A stretch of 64,000 bases of DNA, from NCBI RefSeq assembly GCF_900089455.2, contig NZ_LT907988.1, forward strand, positions 186,001-250,000, given 5' to 3'. Numbering within the stretch: position 1 is the stretch's first letter; each line of letters opens with the position of its first letter. Positions 28,460 to 38,553 of the stretch are shown here, piece by piece. The notes under the pieces were generated by a model. It was not told the origin of the DNA. It saw nothing but the letters and a program-made list of their open reading frames with translations, and did not search any database. This stretch comes from Orrella dioscoreae (GTDB taxonomy: Bacteria > Pseudomonadota > Gammaproteobacteria > Burkholderiales > Burkholderiaceae_B). The position numbers and the translations under genes were made by a program.

Positions 28460-29299
28460 TCAGGCGGCCAAGGCCTGAGTTCGGTATTGCACCGGGCTCA
28501 GGCCTTTTAGTTTGAGCCGGATACGCTGGTGGTTGTAGTAGTGGATGAACTGGCCGATGGCTTTCTGTAGCTGGTCGATGCTGTCGTAGCGGTTCAGGTA
28601 GAAGCACTCGGTCTTGAGCGTGGCGAACCAGCTCTCCATGGCGGCGTTGTCCAGGCAGTTGCCCTTGCGCGACATGCTTTGCGTGAGGCCACGATCGGCC
28701 AGCATGCGCCGGTAGCTGGGCTGCTGGTACTGCCAGCCCTGGTCCGAGTGCAGCAGCGGTTGGTCGCCCGGCGACAGGCGGCGCATCGCCTTCTTGAGCA
28801 TGTTGCCCACCAGCCCGAACAACGGACGCTCGCTGGTCTCGTAGGCCACGATCTCACCGTTGTACAGGTCCATCACCGGCGACAGATACAGCTTCTGGCC
28901 GCGCACGTTGAACTCCGTCACGTCGGTGACCCACTTCTGGTTCGGACGGTCGGCCTCGAACTGGCGTGCCAGCACGTTCGGCGCCACGCGGCCCACCTCA
29001 CCCCGGTACGAGCGATACTTCTTCGGGCGCACCAAGGACTTCAGACCCAGCACCCGCATCAGCTTCTGCACCGTCTTGTGGTTCACGCACTGGCCAGCCT
29101 GGCGTAGCGCGGCAGTGATGCGTCGGTAGCCGTAGCGGCCCTTGTGGCGCGCATAGACGGCACTGATCTTGGCCTTGAGCCCCGCAGACTTGTCTGCCAC
29201 GCCCCGCGCCTTCAAGTGGTAGTAGAACGTGCTGCGCGAGAGCCCTGCGACTGCCAGCAGCACACCTACGCGATGCTCTTGCCTCAACCCAGCGATCAA
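28460..29299 (-). CDS. IS3-family transposase OrfB (DDE integrase domain)
   Basis: The 279-residue product, read from a TTG at 29299 that overlaps the OrfA stop, begins with an HTH_21-like region. The rve integrase domain follows, with catalytic D126 (WVTDVTEF), D186 (LLHSDQGWQY) and E222 (NAAMESWFATLKTE), the 35-residue D-E spacing of DDE enzymes. It is probably made as an OrfAB fusion by -1 frameshifting at GAAAAAG (29305-29311, minus strand), where the -1 frame runs straight into OrfB. No stop or deletion is seen. Confidence 0.95.
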   Translation of the reverse strand: MIAGLRQEHRVGVLLAVAGLSRSTFYYHLKARGVADKSAGLKAKISAVYARHKGRYGYRRITAALRQAGQCVNHKTVQKLMRVLGLKSLVRPKKYRSYRGEVGRVAPNVLARQFEADRPNQKWVTDVTEFNVRGQKLYLSPVMDLYNGEIVAYETSERPLFGLVGNMLKKAMRRLSPGDQPLLHSDQGWQYQQPSYRRMLADRGLTQSMSRKGNCLDNAAMESWFATLKTECFYLNRYDSIDQLQKAIGQFIHYYNHQRIRLKLKGLSPVQYRTQALAA

Positions 29300-29814
29300 C
29301 TGCGCTTTTTCTGCGCTGCCGCCCTCTTTTGCTGGATCAAGGCATCGAGCTTTTTTAGGTAGGCGTTCTCCGCTCGGAGGTACTCGTTTTCCTTGAGCAC
29401 CTCCTCAAGGGTTTTCTGCTCTGGGGCTGTGGGCCCTGACGGTTTTACTGACTGATCTGACATGGCTCTGCATCCGCGCCGACGGCGCTCAAGGGCTTCA
29501 TTTCCACCCTCATGATACTGACGCTCCCACCTACCAATGTGGCTCGCCGAGCGAATATCAAATGCTGCCGCAGTCTGCGTCAGAGACCACCCCTCACGCC
29601 ACATCCGATTGAGCACCTGCAGCTTGAATGCCGCGTCGTAGCTCGCGCCCTTGCGACGCAGGCCGCACACCCCGTGCTCTCGATAGCTACTTACCCACCG
29701 CCTGACTGTGGCGTGACCAAGACCGTGCCTGGCGCCCACCGTCTTCGATCCCCCCGATCCTGACAGATACTCCTTCACTACCTTGAGCTTGAAACGCTCG
29801 TCGTACTTCGCCAT
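29296..29814 (-). CDS. IS3-family OrfA (double helix-turn-helix)
   Basis: The 172-residue protein has two helix-turn-helix units (about 8-50, GGSKTVGARHGLGHATVRRW; about 62-105, WSLTQTAAAFDIRSASHIGRW), then a predicted leucine-zipper-like coiled coil near the C terminus (LEEVLKENEYLRAENAYLKKL). It recognises the element's ends and dimerises. The C-terminal codons AAA AAG lie in a slippery G-AAA-AAG run just before the stop. The two-HTH arrangement is typical of the IS150 group. Confidence 0.93.
   Translation of the reverse strand: MAKYDERFKLKVVKEYLSGSGGSKTVGARHGLGHATVRRWVSSYREHGVCGLRRKGASYDAAFKLQVLNRMWREGWSLTQTAAAFDIRSASHIGRWERQYHEGGNEALERRRRGCRAMSDQSVKPSGPTAPEQKTLEEVLKENEYLRAENAYLKKLDALIQQKRAAAQKKRS
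29305..29311 (-). promoter_or_regulatory. Probable -1 programmed frameshift site GAAAAAG
   Basis: The OrfA codons read CAG-AAA-AAG-CGC-AGT-stop. A -1 slip on GAAAAAG gives GAA-AAA-GCG-CAG-TTG and continues into OrfB. IS3 elements commonly use A-AAA-AAG; this differs only in the first base. Confidence 0.6.
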
Positions 29815-29864
29815 GCAAAAACCCCCTAAGATTGGATTTCGTCCAACTTTCGGGGGTCAGTTCA

Positions 29865-29867
29865 AGT
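29865..29867. repeat. Target-site duplication AGT, right copy
   Basis: This is the copy of AGT that follows the CA end of the insertion sequence; it matches 28422-28424. Confidence 0.85.
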
Positions 29868-29878
29868 TCACACGACTG

Positions 29879-29891
29879 GGCCGCCTTTTTT
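29879..29891. terminator. Right half of the split intrinsic terminator
   Basis: GGCCGCCTTTTTT pairs with AAAAAAAGGCGGCC at 28408-28421. The two halves are now 1.46 kb apart, so neither the argD-like nor the liuD transcript has an intact short hairpin here. Confidence 0.85.
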
Positions 29892-29929
29892 CAGGGTGCC
29901 TGCTCATGCCGTCACGGCGGCATCTCCAT

Positions 29930-31969
29930 TCAGCCTGGTGCCGCCGCTGCCTGGATGGTCTCCAGCGCCAGCAAGGGGGCGCCTTCCGACACCTGGTCAC
30001 CCGCCGTGTAGAAGACCTCGCTGACTACGCCCGCCTCGGGCGCGGTGATGGTGTGCTCCATCTTCATGGCTTCCATTACCACCAGGGCCTGGCCGGGCTT
30101 GACCGCGTCGCCGGCCTTTATCGCCACCGAGATGATCTTGCCCGGCATCGGCGCGGCCAAGCCGCCGCCATGGTCCTGGTCATCGTCGCCCGCATGCGCG
30201 AGGGGATCGTGCAGCTGGAGCGTGGCGCGCCGGTCGGGCCCATGCAAATGCAGGGTGTCGCCGGTCCACACCGCCTGGGCAGCCAAGGTCTGCGCGCCCA
30301 GCCTGACCCGCAGCGCCAGGCTGCCGTCCGCCTGGTGCTCGGCTTGCCAGGAATAGGCCTGCGCGGCGTGGGTGTCGCCGGTGTCCAATGTGTCTGTGCC
30401 GGCCCCGAGCGCATGCCGGGTAAGCACCGCGCGCGTCTCGGTGTCATCGACGCGGAACGCCAGCGTGCGCGGTCTTGCGCCGCCGATGCGCCAGCCATCG
30501 CGCGCGCGCCACGGATCGTCCTGCGTGGCGGCATCCGCCGTTTCCCTGGCGAGCACGGCAGCGGTGGCCAGCGCCAGGGTCGCGGCATCGGGCGGGGCCG
30601 GGGGCGGCAACAGCGTCGCGCGGCGGCGTTCGATGAGACCGGTGTCCAGGTCGGCGGCGGCGAAGGCCTCGTCGGCCATCAGGCGTGCCAGGAAGGCGGC
30701 ATTGGTCTGCACGCCGATGGCCTGCGTCTGCGCCAGCGCGGCCAGCATGCGGCGGCGCGCCTGGTCGCGCGTGTCGCCGCGCACGATGAGCTTGGCGATC
30801 ATCGGGTCGTAATAGGGCGAGATCGTGTCGCCTGCGCGCACGCCGCCGTCGACGCGCACGTCGGCGTTCACGAAGGCCGCGTGCGGCGGCAGCGTCAGGT
30901 GGCTGAGCGTGCCGATGGAGGGCAGGAAGCCCTTCTCGGGGTTCTCGGCATACAGCCGCGCCTCGATGGCATGGCCTTGTATCCACAGCTGCTTTTGCAC
31001 GAGCGGCAGCGGCTCGCCCGCCGCCACGCGCAGCTGCCACTCCACCAGGTCCAGGCCGGTGATCATCTCGGTGACGGGATGCTCCACCTGCAGCCGCGTG
31101 TTCATCTCCATGAAGTAGAAGCGGCCGTCAGGCTCGGCAATGAATTCCACCGTGCCCGCGCCGACGTAGCCCACGGCGCGCGCCGCCGCGATCGCGGCCT
31201 CGCCCATGGCCGCGCGCCGCTCCGGCGTCATGCCGGGCGCCGGCGCCTCCTCGATGACCTTCTGGTGGCGGCGCTGCACCGAGCAGTCGCGCTCGAAGAG
31301 ATGGACGCACTCGCCGTGCGTGTCGGCGAACACCTGGATCTCGATGTGCCGCGGCTTCTGCAGATAGCGTTCGATCAGCACGCGGTCGTCGCCGAAACTG
31401 GCGCCAGCCTCGCGCTGGCACGAGGCCAGGGCCGCGGCGAAGTCCGCGCTGGATTCGACCACGCGCATGCCCTTGCCGCCGCCGCCCGCGCTGGCCTTGA
31501 TGAGGACGGGATAGCCGATGGCGTCGGCCTGCTGGCGCAGGAAGTCCGCGTCCTGCCTGTCGCCGTGGTAGCCGGGCACCAGCGGCACGCCGGCCTTCTC
31601 CATCAGCGCCTTGGCGGCGGACTTGCTGCCCATCGCGGCAATGGCGTCGATGGGCGGGCCCACGAAGACAATGCCGGCGGCCTGGCAGGCCTGCGCGAAG
31701 GCTTCGTTCTCGGACAGGAAGCCGTAGCCGGGGTGGATGGCCTGCGCGCCGGTGGCCTGCGCGGCCGCCAGGATGGCGTCGGCGCGCAGGTAGCTGGCGC
31801 GCGGCTCGGCTTCGCCGATGCGCACGGCCGTGTCGCAGGCGGCGACATGGCGGGCGTCGGCATCGGCATCGGAGTACACCGCCACGGTGCGGATGCCCAG
31901 GCGGCGGGCGGTGGCGGCGACGCGGCAGGCGATCTCGCCGCGATTGGCAATGAGCAGGGTGTCGAACAC
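29930..31969 (-). CDS. liuD: 3-Methylcrotonyl-CoA carboxylase, biotin-containing (alpha) subunit
   Basis: The 679-residue protein starts with GTG at 31969, with AGGAG 7 bases upstream. Domains in order: biotin carboxylase N-terminal (FDTLLIANRGEIACRV at the start), ATP-grasp (KASAGGGGKGMR loop near 160-170), carboxylase C-terminal (about 335-445), a linker, and biotinyl domain with K636 in VMEAMKMEHT. It carboxylates biotin with bicarbonate and ATP; LiuB then passes CO2 to 3-methylcrotonyl-CoA in leucine breakdown. It is the last gene of the liu operon. The related acetyl- or propionyl-CoA carboxylase subunits are alternatives, but the neighbours favour leucine degradation. Confidence 0.9.
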   Translation of the reverse strand: MFDTLLIANRGEIACRVAATARRLGIRTVAVYSDADADARHVAACDTAVRIGEAEPRASYLRADAILAAAQATGAQAIHPGYGFLSENEAFAQACQAAGIVFVGPPIDAIAAMGSKSAAKALMEKAGVPLVPGYHGDRQDADFLRQQADAIGYPVLIKASAGGGGKGMRVVESSADFAAALASCQREAGASFGDDRVLIERYLQKPRHIEIQVFADTHGECVHLFERDCSVQRRHQKVIEEAPAPGMTPERRAAMGEAAIAAARAVGYVGAGTVEFIAEPDGRFYFMEMNTRLQVEHPVTEMITGLDLVEWQLRVAAGEPLPLVQKQLWIQGHAIEARLYAENPEKGFLPSIGTLSHLTLPPHAAFVNADVRVDGGVRAGDTISPYYDPMIAKLIVRGDTRDQARRRMLAALAQTQAIGVQTNAAFLARLMADEAFAAADLDTGLIERRRATLLPPPAPPDAATLALATAAVLARETADAATQDDPWRARDGWRIGGARPRTLAFRVDDTETRAVLTRHALGAGTDTLDTGDTHAAQAYSWQAEHQADGSLALRVRLGAQTLAAQAVWTGDTLHLHGPDRRATLQLHDPLAHAGDDDQDHGGGLAAPMPGKIISVAIKAGDAVKPGQALVVMEAMKMEHTITAPEAGVVSEVFYTAGDQVSEGAPLLALETIQAAAAPG

Positions 31970-32010
31970 AGCGGAGCTCCTGGTGGGGCGGGCGGTGATG
32001 GCGTGTCGGC

Positions 32011-33618
<1,608 letters not shown>

Positions 33619-33651
33619 GTGTCTCTTCCACCAGAGGATAGTCCCACCCCC

Positions 33652-33707
33652 GAGGCGCTTCGCGCCTCCCCCTCAAGGGGGCGAGGCTGGCGGACCGGCA
33701 AAGCCGG
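33652..33707. repeat. Intergenic three-hairpin repeat element
   Basis: Three hairpins lie in 56 bp: GAGGCGC-TTC-GCGCCTC (33652-33668), CCCCCT-CA-AGGGGG (33668-33681) and CCGGC-AAA-GCCGG (33695-33707). The sequence resembles a REP-like intergenic motif that I associate with Bordetella/Achromobacter chromosomes; only one copy is in this window. It sits inside the liu operon, between the thiolase and liuB genes, and may stabilise or trim the transcript. Confidence 0.6.
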
Positions 33708-33815
33708 CTCCGCTGCCTCCCGGGGTAACAGCCCGACAGCCGTAGCGCTGGTTTCTTGATGCTCGCTCCTTGCCTGCGAGCCGAACCAGCGTCTCGGCGT
33801 GGCCTCGTCTCTTCT

Positions 33816-34997
33816 TTACAGCATTTCTATTGCCATCGCGACGGCTTCGCCGCCGCCGATGCACAGCGTGGCCACGCCGCGCTTGCCGCCGGTCTTGCGC
33901 AGGCCGCCCACCAGCGTGGTCAGCAGGCGCGCGCCCGAGGCGCCGATGGGGTGGCCGAGCGCGGTGGCGCCGCCGTGGATGTTCACCTTGTCGTGCGGCA
34001 GCTTGAAGTCCGTCATGGCGGCCATGGCCACCACGGCGAAGGCTTCGTTGATCTCATAGAGATCGACGTCCTCGGGCTGCCAGCCGGTCTTGGCGAACAG
34101 GGTCTTCAGCGCGCCCACGGGGGCGGTGGTGAACCATGCAGGCTCTTGCGAATGCTGGCTGTGCGCGACGATGCGCGCGATGGGCGTCACACCCAGCTTC
34201 TGCGCGGTGGACGCGCGCATCAGCACGGCGGCGGCGGCGCCGTCGGAGATCGACGACGAGGTGGCGGCCGTGACGGTGCCGTCCTTCTTGAAGGCGGGTT
34301 TCAGCGTGGGGATCTTCTCGGGCATCGCCTTCAGCGGCGCTTCGTCGGTATCGACGACCGTGTCGCCCTTGCGGCCGGCCACGGTGACCGGCGCGATTTC
34401 CCACTTGAAGTCGCCGGCCTCGATGGCGGCGCGCGCGCGGCGCAGCGATTCCAGCGTGAATTCGTCCTGCTGCTCGCGCGTGAAGCTGTACTTGGCGGCG
34501 CAATCCTCGGCGAAAACGCCCATGGCCTTGCCGCGGTCGTAGGCGTCTTCCAGGCCGTCCAGCGCCATGTGGTCATAGACGGTGGAGTGGCCGTAGCGAT
34601 AGCCCTGGCGGCCGCGCAGCAGCAGGTAGGGGGCGTTGCTCATGCTTTCCTGGCCGCCCGTGACGACGACGTCGGCGCTGCCGGCGGCCAGCAGGTCGTG
34701 GCCGAACATCGCGGCCTTCAGGCCCGAGCCGCAGACCTTGTGGATGGTGGTGCACGCCACGCCCAGCGGCAGGCCCGCGCCCAGGGCGGCCTGGCGGGCC
34801 GGCGCCTGGCCTTGGCCGGCCTGCAGGACGTTGCCCATGATGACTTCGTTGACTTGGTTGGGCTGGATGCCGGCGCGTTCGACGGCGGCCTTGATGACGA
34901 CCGAGCCCAGCTCGTGGGCGGCCAGGCCGGACAGGCTGCCCAGCATGCCGCCCATGGGCGTGCGGGCGACGGAAACGATGACGACGGGATCAGACAT
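33816..34997 (-). CDS. Acetyl-CoA C-acetyltransferase (thiolase)
   Basis: The 393-residue thiolase uses the ATG at 34997. The nucleophile is C89 (HKVCGSGLKA), H349 lies in GHPIGASGARLL and the second cysteine C379 in CIGGGEAVA. It interconverts acetoacetyl-CoA and two acetyl-CoA, closing leucine degradation once HMG-CoA has been cleaved. Its start overlaps the aceK end by 8 bp. The position between aceK and liuB in a leucine operon supports the degradative direction rather than polymer synthesis. Confidence 0.92.
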   Translation of the reverse strand: MSDPVVIVSVARTPMGGMLGSLSGLAAHELGSVVIKAAVERAGIQPNQVNEVIMGNVLQAGQGQAPARQAALGAGLPLGVACTTIHKVCGSGLKAAMFGHDLLAAGSADVVVTGGQESMSNAPYLLLRGRQGYRYGHSTVYDHMALDGLEDAYDRGKAMGVFAEDCAAKYSFTREQQDEFTLESLRRARAAIEAGDFKWEIAPVTVAGRKGDTVVDTDEAPLKAMPEKIPTLKPAFKKDGTVTAATSSSISDGAAAAVLMRASTAQKLGVTPIARIVAHSQHSQEPAWFTTAPVGALKTLFAKTGWQPEDVDLYEINEAFAVVAMAAMTDFKLPHDKVNIHGGATALGHPIGASGARLLTTLVGGLRKTGGKRGVATLCIGGGEAVAMAIEML

Positions 34998-36885
34998 GTT
35001 GCGCTCCAGGTTGATCGGTTTGCAGCGCGCCGGTGGGTGCCGTCGGTGACGGTCCTGGCAGGCGCCTGTGGGTATCGTAAGGGAAAACATCGGCCACCCC
35101 GCCGCGCGCGACACGGTCGCGGCAGGCTTGCCACCATGCGGGGTCGAGCAGCGCCGCATGGTGCGCCATGAACACCGTGCGCACCCGCGGCTGGCCCAGC
35201 AGGAACTGGCCGAACTCCTCGGGGAACACGTCGTTCTCTCCCACTGGATACCACGGTTCGGATGACATTTCCGCCTCGTCGTCCGGCGCGGGGGGAATGG
35301 CGCGGAAGTTGATCTCGGTCATGCGCTGGATTTCGTCGTAGTCATAGAAGACCACCCGCCCCAGGCGCGTGACGCCGAAATTCTTGTAGAGCATGTCGCC
35401 GGGAAAGAGGCCGGCGGCGGCGATGTCGCGGATGGCCTGGCCATAGTCGCGCACGGCGGCGTCGCGCAGGGCGCCCGGCGCCTGCTGCAGGTACAGGTTC
35501 AAGGGCGTCATGCGCCGCTCGATGTAGACGTGGCGCAGCACGATGCTGTCGCCGTCTGCCTCGATCAGGCTGGGCGCGGTGCCGCGCAGCTCCTCCAGCA
35601 GGCCTGGCGCGAAGCGCGCGCGCGGCAGCGCCACCTGCGAGTACTCCCAGGTGTCGGCCATGCGGCCCGCGCGGTCGTGCAGCTTCACCATCTGGTACTT
35701 GCGCCGCACCGTCGCGGGGTCCATGTGGCGCTTGGCGCTGCGGTCGCGGATCAGCTTGAAGACATAGGGATACGAGGGCAGCGTGAAGACGCACATCACC
35801 ATGCCCCGGATGCCGGGGGCGATGTCGAAGCGGTCGTGCGAGTGCGCCAGGTGTTCCAGGAAGTCACGGTAGAACAGCGTCTTGCCCTGCTTCTGCAGGC
35901 CGATCATGGTGTAGAGCTCGGCCTGGGGCTTGCGCGGCAGCAGCGTCGACAGGAAGCGCACGGTGATGGACGGGGTTTCCATGTCCACCAGGAAATAGGC
36001 ACGGGTGAAGCTGAAGAGACGGCTCAGGTCGTCCTCGGTGAAGAGCAGCGCGTCGGGCTGGATACGGCCTGCCGGGTCGCGCAGCAACGCGATGGAGAAC
36101 GGATGCAGCTTGCCGTGGTTGATGAGCCGTCCGACGACATAGGCGCCCTTGTTGCGGAAGAAGAGCGTGCCCAGCACGTGCACCTGGCAGTCGGCCGCCA
36201 GGCGCGGACCCACGCCACGCGGCAACTGTTCCTGCAGGGCCGACAGCGCCGCGCGCGCCAGCCTGCCCGCGTCGCGTGGCAGGTCGGCGAAGGGGGCGGC
36301 CAGGCCGAAGTCGGCCAGCATGCGCACGAGGCTGCGGCGCAGGCCTTCGCTGGCCGGGTAGTACACGCGGTAGGCGGGCAGCGCGCTGTCCAGGTAATCG
36401 GTGGCGGCGTGCGGGCGCACGAACAGGAAGTCGTTGTGGAAGTAGTCGCGGTGCAGCACCCGGCAAGACACCGAATTGAAGAAGGTCTCGGCGCACTCGG
36501 GCTGGCGGTGGCCGATCAGCTGCGCGGCATAGGCCTGCTTCACCGCCTGCCAGTAGGCGGCTTCCGCGCCGTCCATGCGCAGCGGCGCCTCGTGCGTTGC
36601 CGTGCGTGTCTCGTCGTGGCGCGCCGGTGCGCGGCGCAAGGTCTGCCCCACCTTCGCCGCGCATTCGCGCACGCGCATGTCGTAGTACTCGATGCGCTCG
36701 CGCGACAGCTGCTGCATGCCCTGCCACTCGCCCGACTCGAACAGCGACTTGGCGCGCTGCGCGCTGTAGCGGAACAGCGCGTAGTGGCGGTCGAAGCCGG
36801 CCAGGATCTGCGCGGCGACCTCGCCCGGCCCGGCTGCCGCGGGCGGCACGGGTTCGATGCGCAGCAGGTCGCCATTCTTGCTCAT
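34990..36885 (-). CDS. aceK: Isocitrate dehydrogenase kinase/phosphatase
   Basis: The 631-residue protein begins at the ATG at 36885. AceK features include the N-terminal FDRHYALFRYSAQRAKSLFE helix, the DYLDSALPAYRVYYP region and the kinase core with GMVMCVFTLPSYPYVFKLIRD. A late segment reads NFGVTRLGRVVFYDYDEI, which holds the DYDE catalytic/metal motif. AceK switches isocitrate dehydrogenase off by phosphorylation so that isocitrate enters the glyoxylate shunt. No aceA or aceB is adjacent; instead it lies in a leucine-degradation operon, 8 bp after liuA (between stop and start) and overlapping the thiolase by 8 bp. Linking acetyl-CoA yield to shunt control is a sensible reading. Confidence 0.93.
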   Translation of the reverse strand: MSKNGDLLRIEPVPPAAAGPGEVAAQILAGFDRHYALFRYSAQRAKSLFESGEWQGMQQLSRERIEYYDMRVRECAAKVGQTLRRAPARHDETRTATHEAPLRMDGAEAAYWQAVKQAYAAQLIGHRQPECAETFFNSVSCRVLHRDYFHNDFLFVRPHAATDYLDSALPAYRVYYPASEGLRRSLVRMLADFGLAAPFADLPRDAGRLARAALSALQEQLPRGVGPRLAADCQVHVLGTLFFRNKGAYVVGRLINHGKLHPFSIALLRDPAGRIQPDALLFTEDDLSRLFSFTRAYFLVDMETPSITVRFLSTLLPRKPQAELYTMIGLQKQGKTLFYRDFLEHLAHSHDRFDIAPGIRGMVMCVFTLPSYPYVFKLIRDRSAKRHMDPATVRRKYQMVKLHDRAGRMADTWEYSQVALPRARFAPGLLEELRGTAPSLIEADGDSIVLRHVYIERRMTPLNLYLQQAPGALRDAAVRDYGQAIRDIAAAGLFPGDMLYKNFGVTRLGRVVFYDYDEIQRMTEINFRAIPPAPDDEAEMSSEPWYPVGENDVFPEEFGQFLLGQPRVRTVFMAHHAALLDPAWWQACRDRVARGGVADVFPYDTHRRLPGPSPTAPTGALQTDQPGAQHV

Positions 36886-36893
36886 GGCGGGGC

Positions 36894-38072
36894 TCAGGCG
36901 GTCTCGTTGAAGAGTTCGCGGCCGATCAGCATGCGGCGGATCTCGCTGGTGCCCGCGCCGATCTCGTAGAGCTTGGCGTCGCGCCACAGGCGGCCCACCG
37001 GATACTCGTTGATGTAGCCGTTGCCGCCCAGGATCTGGATGCCTTCGCCGGCCATCCAGGTGGCTTTCTCCGCGCAATACAGGATGACGGCGGCGCAGTC
37101 CTTGCGCACGCGCCGGGCGTGCTCGGCGCCCAGGGCGTCCAGGTTCTTGCCCACCGCATAGCAGAAGGCGCGGCTGGCTTGCAGCGTGGTGTACAGATCG
37201 GCCACCTTGCCCTGGATGAGCTGGAATTCGCCGATGGCCTGGCCGAACTGCTTGCGCTCGTGGATGTAGGGCACCACGATGTCCATGACGCCCTGCATGA
37301 TGCCCAGCGGGCCGCCTGCCAGCACGGCGCGTTCATAGTCCAGGCCGCTCATCAGCACGCGCGCGCCGCCGTTGAGCTCGCCCAGGATGTTCTCTTCCGG
37401 CACCTCGCAGTCCTGGAAGACGAGCTCACCGGTGTGGCTGCCGCGCATGCCCAGCTTGTCGAGCTTCTGGGCCACCGAGAAGCCCTTGTAGCCCTTCTCG
37501 ACGATGAAGGCGGTGATGCCGCGCTGGTGCGCCTCGGGGTCGGTCTTGGCGTAGACGACCAGCGTGTCGGCGTCCGGGCCGTTGGTGATCCACATCTTCG
37601 TGCCGTTCAGCACATAGCGGTCGCCGTGTTTCCTGGCCTGCAGGCGCATGCTGACGACATCCGAGCCCGCGCCGGGTTCGCTCATGGCCAGCGCGCCCAC
37701 GTGTTCGCCCGAGATCAGCTTGGGCAGGTACCTGCGCTTCTGCGCGTCGGTGCCGTTGCGGTGGATCTGGTTCACGCACAGGTTCGAGTGCGCGCCGTAG
37801 GACAGGCCCACCGAGGCGCTGGCGCGCGAGATTTCCTCCATGGCCACCATGTGGGCCACGTAGCCCATGTCGGCGCCGCCGTACTCCTCCTTCACCGTCA
37901 CGCCCAGCAGGCCCAGGTCGCCGAATTTTCGCCACAGATCGGCGGGGAACTGGTCGTCGGCATCGATCCGCGCGGCGCGCGGCGCGATCTCCGCATCCGC
38001 GAAATCGCGCAGGGAGGCGCGCAGCATCTCGACGTCTTCGCCCAGGTTGAAGTCCAGGCCGGGTAGATCCAT
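36894..38072 (-). CDS. liuA: Isovaleryl-CoA dehydrogenase
   Basis: The 392-residue acyl-CoA dehydrogenase has the flavin and substrate motifs [14 protein letters not shown] and [17 protein letters not shown]. The catalytic base is E247 in [13 protein letters not shown], the position used by isovaleryl-CoA dehydrogenases and not by short- and medium-chain ones. The ATG at 38072 is favoured because GGAG lies 6 bases upstream and the family begins LPGLDF; an ATG at 38084 is possible. It makes 3-methylcrotonyl-CoA, the substrate of LiuB/LiuD, and passes electrons to ETF. It is the second gene of the operon, after liuR. Confidence 0.93.
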   Translation of the reverse strand: MDLPGLDFNLGEDVEMLRASLRDFADAEIAPRAARIDADDQFPADLWRKFGDLGLLGVTVKEEYGGADMGYVAHMVAMEEISRASASVGLSYGAHSNLCVNQIHRNGTDAQKRRYLPKLISGEHVGALAMSEPGAGSDVVSMRLQARKHGDRYVLNGTKMWITNGPDADTLVVYAKTDPEAHQRGITAFIVEKGYKGFSVAQKLDKLGMRGSHTGELVFQDCEVPEENILGELNGGARVLMSGLDYERAVLAGGPLGIMQGVMDIVVPYIHERKQFGQAIGEFQLIQGKVADLYTTLQASRAFCYAVGKNLDALGAEHARRVRKDCAAVILYCAEKATWMAGEGIQILGGNGYINEYPVGRLWRDAKLYEIGAGTSEIRRMLIGRELFNETA

Positions 38073-38132
38073 GGTTGTCTCCATCGCGTGTGATCAGTGG
38101 GGCGGGCGCGGCCTGTCTCGGTGCGTCCCGGG

Positions 38133-38510
38133 TCAGCGTCCATCCAGGAGCGCCAGGCACTGGCGCTCCTGTTCGGCGATCTCGGCCAGCGTCTCGTCGA
38201 TGTCCTCGCGCTGCCGGGACAGCGATTCCCGGTGGCGGTTGAGCACGGACAGGTAGCTGCGCAATTGCGGTTCGGTGGTGCCGGGCCCGTCGTACATGTC
38301 GATGAGCGCGCGGATGTCGGACAGTTGCAGGCCCAGCCGCTTGCCGCGCAGCGCCAGCTTCAGGCGGGCGCGGTCGCGGGCGGCATAGACGCGCTGGCGG
38401 CCTTCACGGGCCGGGCTCACGATGCCCTGGTCCTCGTAGAACCGGATCGTGCGCGGCGTGATGGAGAATTCCTGCGCCAGGTCGGAAATGGTCCAGCGGG
38501 AGGTCGGCAT
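38133..38510 (-). CDS. liuR: MerR-family regulator of leucine degradation (LiuR-type)
   Basis: The 125-residue protein has an N-terminal MerR winged helix (WTISDLAQEFSITPRTIRFYEDQGI, here quoted as motif WTISDLAQEF and RTIRFYED) and a C-terminal coiled coil (about 78-115, LSRQREDIDETLAEIAEQER). No cysteine metal site is seen, as expected of acyl-CoA-responsive LiuR-type members. It heads the liu operon and lies beside a TTTACGT-AA-ACGTAAA palindrome in the divergent promoter region. LiuR-type repressors respond to branched-chain acyl-CoA intermediates. Assignment rests on family, gene order and site. Confidence 0.85.
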   Translation of the reverse strand: MPTSRWTISDLAQEFSITPRTIRFYEDQGIVSPAREGRQRVYAARDRARLKLALRGKRLGLQLSDIRALIDMYDGPGTTEPQLRSYLSVLNRHRESLSRQREDIDETLAEIAEQERQCLALLDGR

Positions 38511-38553
38511 AAGCGGGGCAGGCTGGGCACCCGGAGCGGGGCGCGGGTGCCGA

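Larger units (their letters stand above)
28425..29864. mobile_element. Complete IS3-family insertion sequence (IS150-group-like), 1440 bp
   Basis: The element starts TGAACTGACCCCC and ends with its reverse complement. Its terminal inverted repeats agree at 22 of the first 24 positions (28425-28448 and 29841-29864); the two differences are adjacent. It carries two overlapping minus-strand genes, OrfA with two helix-turn-helix regions and a DDE OrfB, as in the IS150 group. Both termini and both genes look intact and a 3-bp target duplication flanks it, so the insertion may be recent and active. It landed in the loop of a terminator hairpin. Confidence 0.93.
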
